Source: Morchella semilibera
Lineage: Eukaryota; Ascomycota; Pezizomycetes; Pezizales; Morchellaceae
Direction of reading: 5' to 3'
DNA length: 64,000 nucleotides
Assembly: GCA_009192285.1 (NCBI GenBank)
Contig: WBVU01000018.1
Location: 868,001 to 932,000 of the forward strand
Positions 56,788 through 64,000 of the stretch are shown here, piece after piece. The position numbers and the translations under genes are program-made. Under the pieces are notes generated by a model. That model saw only the letters and a list, made by a program, of their open reading frames with translations, had not been told where the DNA came from and did not search any database. The first letter of the stretch is position 1. Each line of letters opens with the position of its first letter.

Positions 56788-57746
56788 AGACGTTTCCTTT
56801 CCTTTCCTTCTGTCTCTGTCTGTCTCTGTCTGTCTGTCTGGTTTGTGGGGTGTAAGATAGTTTTATATACATCTTTACCATTGCCATTGCTTGACTGATT
56901 GACTAATTCGCTGATTGACTGATTGATACATTGCCATTGGACTGATTATACTACCATCCCATCCCCATCCCCATTACCAGTCAGTAAAAGCACCAGCCCA
57001 GCTATATACAGCTCTACTCGAAAAGCCCTAGCACCCTACATTGTGTCCATCTATGAACTCTCACCTCCCGGGCATACCCAAAATTGATAGGTATCTCTCT
57101 GTTGTTATAGTCTAGTCACAGTAATGGGAGAACACCCTCGTGCTTTTGACCCGGGCTTTTCGAACGGGGCTGTGCGTTACATATAGCGCTACCACATCCA
57201 CATCCACATCCACCCTACCCCATAGACAGAACGAGTGACCGCCCATGACCCACCCACCCACCCACCCACCTCCAGCCAGCCAGGTAGGTACTACCACCAC
57301 GTAGAAAGGAACAATCAAAACAGCCCTCCACTTACTGTGCGCTATCAATCCTATGGCTTAACTAAGACGAGAGTCGCATGATCCACTAAGTTCGGCATTG
57401 CTGGTACGGGTGCACCTACCTATCCACGCCCATGCACTGTATCGAGAGCTTGGACAGATCTACTAACCCCCCCCCCCCCCAATCTCTGTGGAGTGGGGCT
57501 GCCACCAACACAGGTTGGGCGGGTGGATGCCCCGTCTTTTGGAGAGAGTTATGGCCATCGTAGATAGGGACTGGTGGACATGGGACTCGGTTCAGCCCGT
57601 GGCCTGGAGAACTTGTGGTCTGATGGGGGGAAGCATCTGTTATTTATTTTTATTTTGCTTGCTCCCATGCAAGCAAGATATTATGCATTTCTCGATCGCG
57701 GGCTCTCAACACTAAACGCAGCTTAAAATAAAACATTAAGACTACC
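56788..57746. other. Intergenic region between converging TRM61 and GCP5
   Basis: Contains CTGTCTGT and TGATTGAC simple repeats after TRM61, CCACATCCACAT and CCCACCCACC repeats (57190-57275), and a 14-base poly-C run (57467-57480). No gene was called. Confidence 0.5.
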
Positions 57747-60700
57747 CTACAGCACACCCCACCTACCCATACCTCCCCCCCACCCCACGCCATCCAACCC
57801 CTCCGCCAACGTCTCCAAATGCGGCATGACCCCCGCCCTCGCCACGCCCCGCAGCCCGGCCTTGACAAAGTCCAGCAACGCATTAAACCTGACGCTCCCG
57901 GCGAGCACCCTCCTCCCCGCCTGGCCGTCCTCCTGTTGGTGGTGGTCGCCATCATCAAGGCTGACGCCCTCCTGGCCGTCCTCGTCGGAATCAGAGTCAG
58001 AGTCACCGCCGCCGCCGGTCCTGCGGCGGGGCGAGGCGGGCTCGTCAGCGAGGAGAAGGGCGGCTTGTGTATCGCTGAAGGTGATGGCGAGGTCGAGGAG
58101 GGTGACGATGGTTTGGTGGATTGGTGCTAGCTGTGTGGTGGGTGTTAGTTCGAGTGATATTTCATGACTCACCGGGGGGGAGGGGGGATACCTTAGGCCC
58201 CAGCAAACACTGCTCCTGCACCTTATTTATGAAGGCGCTATGTACGCTAATCATGCCATCGACGTCCAGTGCCTCCTTCATCTTCTTCCGCATCTTTGCC
58301 GCCAGCGGCATGAGCACCTGCGCCGTAAGGTAGTAGTACAGCGTGTCCGCGAACCACAGCAGCCGGTGCTTCAGCGAGTAGTAGAGTTTTCCCTCGGCTG
58401 GATCACCGTGCGCACGCACGTCCGTCTTGAGCACGGTGAGGCGCTTGAGCGCGTGTTGGGCGCGCCGGATCTGCAGGAGGAGCGTGTGCACAGACTTGTA
58501 GATGGTGAAGGAATGCTTGGTGAGGATATTCATTATGGGCCATGGTAGCTGTGGGCGAGAGTGGTTAGCGCGGGGATTGAGGGGAGGGGAGGGGGAGGGG
58601 GGAGGTACGGCATAGTCGACTTCGACGCCGGAAAGCATCCTGACGGATTTGCGGGCGTCGCGGAGTGTGCAATTGGCTGGCGTGAGGCCCCGCATACGGA
58701 GGCGGATGACCTCGACGGGGGGGACACCGGCATATACCCCCTGTACCATCTCTGTGAGCAGGAAGCGGTCGCCCCATGTCTCCACGCCCTTATCAATCTT
58801 CTCGAAGACCTGCCCGGCCAGCAGATCAAACAGGTACCCGTTACTACACAGGTAGACACACTCCAGCGCATCCAGACTCTTCCACAGCCCGCAGTCGCGG
58901 TACAGTATATCCCTCAGTCTCGAGGACACGCTGTGATGGCGATCATTGATCCACCTCTCGAACGCCGCCGCAAACACATCCTGGAACGGCGCGAGCGAGT
59001 CCCCCTCAGGCACAGTCAGCTCCACGGCGGCGCCGCGCTCAGCATTCGCCGCGTCCGTCTCCAGCATTGCCGATGGCAGGTTATGCTCCACGAGACGTTT
59101 GAGAAATACCACGCTCTTGCCGTGATAAAGATGCGGTCTGCGGCGGCATGGACGAAGCGCGGTGCCTGGAGGGCACCCGTGGTAGTGTCTCTGCGGAGTG
59201 AGAATTGGTCCTGCCAGAGCCCGCCGAGCTCGACCTCGTCGGAGGCGCGGGTTTGGGTGACGAGGAAGATCTCGCCGGGGCGGAGCTCGCCGCGCTCCAT
59301 CCAGGCGCGGATGGGGCGGAGGTAGGTCTGGAGGCAGGTGAAGAAGAGTGAGGTCATGAAGGTGAAGGTGGAGTGATCGTTGATCGATTGGAGGGTGCAG
59401 GCGGAGGTGAAGAGGTGCTCGAGGTGTAGGGTTGCGAGCGTGGTTTGGGGGATAGGGGCGGAGGGACTAGTTATGGAGGCTATTATGCTGGAGAGGAGCA
59501 TATAGGGGCGGAGGAGGGGTTCGAGCTCGGACTGTAGAGAGAGGAGGGAGGCAATCTGGTTGGTGGCGGAGTTGCCTACGAAGCGCTGTTCGATCTCGAT
59601 GAGGTGCTGGTCGAGGAGGAATAGCTTTCCGGCAACAGCGGAGGTGAAGGTTTGCTGTTCTGGTGAAGCCTGGGTGTTGTGAATCGATGTAAAGCTGCGG
59701 ATGCGGTTCAATTGAGTACCTTTGTCGCCGTACCAATTGAGCAGCGCTTTAAAGGCGGATAAGGAAGTGTGCCGGAGCGCGAACTGTGTGGATAGCACAG
59801 GAGTCTCGACCGAGACTATGCCATTGTCGCTTTGGAATAAAACACACGGGTAGCCCAAGAGCATAAAGAGGACCTCGCGGACAGCCTGGACCTCGGAAAT
59901 GATCGATATGCCTTCCACTGCACGCACAATCCGATTAGCATAGCCCCACATAATAGCAGTACCGGACAACTTACCCCCTCCAGACCCCAAAGAAACATCA
60001 ATCTCCTCCTCATCCACAGGCCGCACCCTATGCTCCTCATCCCAATACTGCGCCATCTTGAGCGCCTTGAGTCCCTCCTTATCACCCGTTATGATGAACC
60101 CCTCGATACTCGCGCCTCTCCCCACATCTCCCTCCTCCTCTTCCGCCCACCTTCCTTTCCTTTTTTTCCCCTCCATCTCCATCTCTCTACGCTCCCACAG
60201 GTCGTCTTCTCCATCATCGGACCACTCGTCGCTGCTCTCCGCGCCAAAGTCAACATCTTTCCAGATATCACCCTCTAATGGCTCCTCGGCAATGATATCA
60301 GCCCAAGTGAGCGCCCTTGGCCTATTATCACACTTGATGAGCGCGTCAAGGTCATCCAGGTGCGAGTTCTCTAGCGGCCGGTCCGAAAGACTCAGGAAGA
60401 GCGAGAGGAGCTCGGGCGTGAACGTCTGTACGGGGAGCTCATCGAGGCGCGAGCGTAGGGCGTCGGCGATGTCATCGCGGTTATAGATTCGGAACTTCTC
60501 CTCGAGCCTGTGGATCAGCAGGTCAGCTTAGCTTAGCTTCATCAAGGAGAGAAGGGGGAAGTTGGAGAGGGAGTACCCAGAGAGCTTGGAGTTTACATCG
60601 AACTGGTTTGTGCGCCCGAATTTGTAGCCTTTGAAGTTTCGGAGTGTGAATTCCTATGCTCTAGCTGTCAGTCCTGCGCATAAGTGCATTTATATAAAAA

Positions 60701-60906
60701 CCACCAGTAGAACCTACACGACAGAGCTCAAAGTTGTCAGGATCTTCCTACACGATTTGGACAGTCAATTCCCCAACCCTTCCCTAGGTCCTAATTTACT
60801 ATGTAGATCGAGAGAGGAGGAGCAAGCACACCTGGGGCGTCAGTCCCGTAATGCAGGTAATCAGCTCATCTGCCAGCCTTTTCACCTTTGCCGGAGTCGC
60901 AGCCAT
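57747..60906 (-). CDS. Gamma-tubulin complex component, GCP5-like (Spc97/Spc98 family), with one apparent frameshift
   Basis: Six exons, 60906-60832, 60747-60718, 60653-60577, 60507-58609, 58548-58192 and 58130-57747. The N-terminus MAATPAKVKRLADELITCI, EDPDNFELCR and EFTLRNFKGYKFGRTNQFDV forms across three small exons. The GRIP1 region has SGTAIMWGYANRI, AFKALLNWYGDKG and RPIRAWMERGEL. The C-terminal part has VDYALPWPIMNILTK, FTIYKSVHTLLLQIRRA, LYYSLKHRLLWFADTLYYYL and FVKAGLRGVARAGVMPHLE. The total coding length is one base short of a multiple of three. Near 59115-59130 the frame changes between DRIFIT and GKSVVFLKRLVEHNL with no intron signal, so one base appears to be missing. With it the protein is about 940 aa. 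It should act in microtubule nucleation at spindle pole bodies; assignment to GCP5 rather than GCP4/6 rests on the C-terminus. Confidence 0.87.
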
Positions 60907-61123
60907 CGTCAGTGTCTTTCTGACTTCCGACGTTGTCGTAGACTCCTGCTAAATAGTTACATGTAACCACTGGCAGAAGTCTCGCCAAAATGCACAGTGC
61001 ACACCCCACGTACGAATCGAGTAAGCGTTGTGCAACCTCAAAAGAGCCTCCATAGCCAAGACCCTAAAAACTTCAAAACCTCAAACCATAAAAGTCCAAA
61101 CTAACAAACGCAAGCAACCCACA
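60907..61123. promoter_or_regulatory. Shared promoter of GCP5 (-) and FAF1 (+)
   Basis: Only 217 bp separate the two divergent start codons. A perfect 12-bp palindrome GTTACATGTAAC lies at 60956-60967. No other specific site was recognised. Confidence 0.5.
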
Positions 61124-62099
61124 ATGCTTGAAATACAGAAGAAGCGAAAACGGGCGCCCAAAGATGATACTGAGGAAGCTGTTGGGGAGAGCTTTGACGC
61201 GATGGAGGTGCTCCGGCGGCACTTTGAGAGCCAATTTGCGCCCCTGCCGGAGGTGAAGGGCAGTAAGAAGAATAAGAAGACGAAGGCAGCCAAGGGCGCA
61301 AAGAAGGCCAAAATCGAGGCAGTGCAGGAGGAAGACGAGAGCGAATGGGAGGGCGTATCTGATGAAGAAGATGGTGGCAGTAAACCAGCAGGTTTGTTTC
61401 CTATGTCTACATACTCGATACAGCACTAACCCACCACCGCCGCGCTTTCTAGTCCCTACCCCCAAAGCTCCAGAAGTAATCCACTTCACCGGTGGCGACC
61501 CCCTCAGCTCAAACACAAAGCTCCCAAAGAGTATTCTCAAGCCCTTCATATCCTCTAAACCACCTCCGATCAGGTCGTTCGACACTCCCGCCCCCACCGC
61601 CACCAAAAAGCCCGACGAGTCAGACGAAGAGGACGGCACGACGGAAGCCAAACTTCTCAAGAACGACCTTGCGCTGCAGCGCCTCCTGAAAGAGTCCCAT
61701 CTACTTGACGAGAACCTCGAGGCCACTGGCAAGAACCGGCTCAAGGCCATTGAGGCCCGGGTGCAGGCGCTGGGCGGGAAGGACCTCACAAAGCATAAGA
61801 TGCCAATGAAGATGCGGATAAATATTGCTGCGTCCAAGAAGGCCAAGGAGGAGAAGAGGAGAAGGGAGGCGAAGGAGGCGGGAATCGTCTTAGAGAAGGA
61901 GGTGAGGGTTAAGAAGGAGGTTAAGAAGAGGGACCGTGGGTTTGGGCCCAGTATTGGAAAGTTTAGGAACGGGACATTGGTCCTGAGTAAAAAAGATGTT
62001 ATGGACATTGAGGGTAGGAGTGGTGGTGGGGGTGGTGGGAAGGGTGGGAAGGGCAGAGGGAGAGGCGGTAAAGGTGGTAAAGGGAAAAAGAGAAGATAG
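61124..62099 (+). CDS. FAF1: Faf1-like 40S ribosome biogenesis protein
   Basis: Exons 61124-61391 and 61453-62099, phase 1, give 304 aa. Key parts are the N-terminus MLEIQKKRKRAPKDD, DAMEVLRRHFESQFAPL, an acidic stretch (EEDESEWEGVSDEED), PEVIHFTGG after the intron, LLKNDLALQRLLKESHLL, and the conserved basic end with RDRGFGPSIGKFRNGTLVLSKKDV and a Gly/Lys tail. Yeast Faf1 is needed for early 18S rRNA maturation in the nucleolus. It is divergent from GCP5. Confidence 0.9.
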
Positions 62100-62552
62100 T
62101 TCTTATGTACACAATTAATTAGATTTTTCCTTCACTCTACAAATAGTCATTCTTGGGATCATATTGGCCTGATTGAAGCTCATAAAGCCTCTGCTGGACA
62201 TATTCGAAACCTTCTAAACCCAAATTCCCATACGCAAGATCATTTCTCCCCTTCCCAAGGACAACATTAACATCCCCAGTACCGAAAGGTGCCCGCAATT
62301 GCCTATCCTAGCATGTGCATTGCATATTGAGTATCTTCCAATGTTTGACATGATCCCAAAACCTTTCCACGAACTGGAAAAAACCTATTCTCCAAATTAG
62401 GGCTATCTAGCACCACACCTCACCCACAGTCAAACCATCAATCATTGACCCCCGGAACCCCTGTCACCATTTCTTGGCAAACCTACACAACACCAAAGCT
62501 CCAAGCTCAGGCTCCACTTCCCTTCCACCTCCAAACCCAGCACAAAGAAACA
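62100..62552. other. Intergenic region between FAF1 and APC13
   Basis: No gene recognised. CA-rich sequence toward the right end precedes the APC13 start. Confidence 0.45.
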
Positions 62553-63098
62553 ATGGTACCCCCCACCCCCTTCTTTCTCCCCCACTAAACATACACACCC
62601 GACTTACCTACTCCCCAAACAGTCCAAAGACTCCAGCCACACCTACATCCACTTCGCTAGCGGCCGCATCGCTGACCTCTTCGAGGACTTCTGCCGCGAC
62701 AAGCTCCCTAACGACGACGTCTACGTGCCTCCGCACCACCAGCCCATCAATCCCGAAGACGAAGACGACGGTTCACCCCCCCGCTGGCGCATATCAAGGA
62801 AATACTAACACCAGTCGACTTCCTCGCAGTGATCCCCGATCAGCACGCAGCCTTCGGCATCGCGCAGGCGCAGCAGAAGAAACATGAGCCGGCGTGGAAG
62901 GATCTAGGGCTTTCGGAGCTGATGAGGAAGGGACCGAAGGAGGGGATAAGGCGCCGAGAAGGTTGCCGAGGTAGAGCTGGGCGGGTCTGTAGGTCTTTCT
63001 TCTCTCTCTCACACCTTTCTAATGGCATGATGGGTTTATTTCCTTTTCTTTTACTTCGTTTTGGGGGTGATAATGAGCACGGCTATTCTTGCTATTGA
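62553..63098 (+). CDS. APC13: Anaphase-promoting complex subunit 13 (Apc13/Swm1)
   Basis: Modelled as exons 62553-62555 (only the ATG), 62623-62770 and 62830-63098, about 139 aa. Conserved parts are DSSHTYIHFASGRIADLFEDF, CRDKLPNDDVYVPPHHQPIN, PEDEDDVIPDQHAAFGIAQ formed across the second intron, and EPAWKDLGLSELMRKG. Apc13 stabilises the TPR subunits of the APC/C ubiquitin ligase. The family core ends at LMRKG. The remaining 45 or so residues (REGCRGRAGRVCRSFFSL...) look like read-through, so the true 3' end may involve another splice. The start by a lone-ATG exon is likely because no other Met precedes SKDSSHTY. Confidence 0.82.
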
Positions 63099-63715
63099 GG
63101 TAAATGCGTAGTGCGAATCTGGTGAGATATAATGTGGCAGGGGGGAGGATTCGAGCGATCCTTCTCGTTGGTATCTTCAAAATCGACATTTACTTGTGCG
63201 TCCCTGGCTAGTGGCATTGCTTCATGTATATGTGATTCCCCATTGGTCTAGGGCCTCTAAAATAGGAAATGTAGCCGCGGAGGAAGCCGATTCGCCCAAT
63301 ATCAAGTCTTGATCAGGGGATCTAGGATTCATATTGACAACAAATATTGATAATGAGAGCGTCGATAGGGATTATTGTAATCTGTCAGATATCACGCCTC
63401 TAATCTAAGACTACGGGGCGCTAAGCCCTAGGGGAATTTCTACTAAACTTTGGATGGTAATTATTCACTAGTGAAAGAAACGAAGATTGTTGTTAGAAAA
63501 TCGCTTTTATACCCACGATCCTATTTACAAAAAACCTGCGGCTGACGGTACCTTCCCCCATTTTTTGTCCCCCCCCCCCAGTTACGTGAAATCATACAAA
63601 AGAACTCCAAGATTGAAAAAAGAAATTTTTTTCCACCAAATGCATGTGCATTCATACAAATGAAAACAGAAGAAAACGCCAATAGTAGTTACGACAGGTA
63701 TGGTATGTGCAGAAC
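63099..63715. other. Intergenic region
   Basis: AT-rich 3' flanks of APC13 (+) and of the gene at the right edge (-). It contains a 10-base poly-C run near 63570. No gene was called. Confidence 0.45.
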
Positions 63716-64000
63716 TCAACAGCACTTGGCAGCATCCTGGTCGATCTCAGATCTCAACTTCTTGGCTGCGGGCTCACCGTCGACGGCCATCTCATCGATT
63801 ATGGGGGCGGGGTGGTCAAGCCCCTTGAGCAATGGGGTGTCCTTGCCGGTCTTGATGTTGAAGTGGTATTGACGGATGATAGAGTCACTAAAATAAACCC
63901 ATATTAGCACTACTCTTAAGATAGCACATCAGAACTCGCAAGGGTAGCATACACATCATCAACGTTCAATGGCCTGACATCAGCCAGCTGCTTGATGTTG
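63716..64000 (-). CDS. 3' end of an unidentified gene (last two exons)
   Basis: A partial exon (64000-63953) encodes NIKQLADVRPLNVDD. It joins in phase 2 (GT|GTATGC donor, TTTAG acceptor) to a final exon 63887-63716 encoding SIIRQYHFNIKTGKDTPLLK, DHPAPIIDEMAVDGEPAAKK and a Cys-Cys end. The splice restores one continuous frame of about 73 residues, so a real gene is likely, but I do not recognise the product. The rest lies beyond the window. Confidence 0.65.

Overview
The window is nuclear DNA of a filamentous ascomycete, probably Pezizomycotina and perhaps Pezizomycetes (inference). The evidence is short introns of about 45-120 nt with GT...AG ends and CTAAC/CTGAC-type branch sites, fungal forms of Pex6, CYP52, Med20, Iba57, Trm61, GCP5 and Apc13, kinase-ankyrin fusions, and long intergenic regions rich in poly-C/poly-G runs. 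No prokaryotic features or RNA genes were recognised.

Layout. 0.5-3 kb: an orphan acidic protein built from repeats around the motif KKRYxSGWWE. 6.1-8.4 kb: a type II membrane nucleotide pyrophosphatase. 9.5-11.2 kb: a CYP52-type P450. 11.2-14.6 kb: intergenic DNA with a MITE-like element. 14.6-19.0 kb: PEX6. 19.3-26.6 kb: a 7,336-bp DNA transposon. 27-30 kb: two orphan genes. 30.4-33.4 kb: PSO2/SNM1. 34-36 kb: a second MITE-like element and a cysteine-rich membrane protein. 37-38.5 kb: a tail-anchored protein with an Atg8-binding-like motif. 40-47.4 kb: MED20, a kinase-ankyrin protein, LSM2 and mL54. 48-63 kb: a dense housekeeping block of NSR1-like nucleolin, an orphan, IBA57, TRM61, GCP5, FAF1 and APC13. 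The right edge holds the 3' end of an unidentified gene.

The most interesting object is the transposon at 19298-26633. It has a perfect 32-bp terminal inverted repeat (TAC...GTA), a 6-bp target duplication (ACCAAC), and two large subterminal tandem arrays in opposite orientation. It carries three multi-exon genes with open reading frames after splicing. The first is a Clr5-domain plus DDE integrase-type transposase. The second is an orphan protein with a SUMO-interaction motif and clustered sumoylation consensus sites. The third is a JmjN/JmjC protein that keeps every KDM4-type iron, 2-oxoglutarate and zinc ligand I could check. A mobile element carrying its own histone-lysine-demethylase-like enzyme and a SUMO-linked partner suggests a self-encoded anti-silencing module (inference). 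It sits about 300 bp upstream of the PEX6 start codon.

Several otherwise conserved genes (NSR1-like, GCP5, and the orphan at 28.9 kb) each have one apparent single-base frameshift, two of them at short homopolymers. These are more likely sequence errors than real breaks. All exon coordinates were worked out by eye from splice consensus and family conservation, so individual junctions may be wrong even where the gene call is secure.
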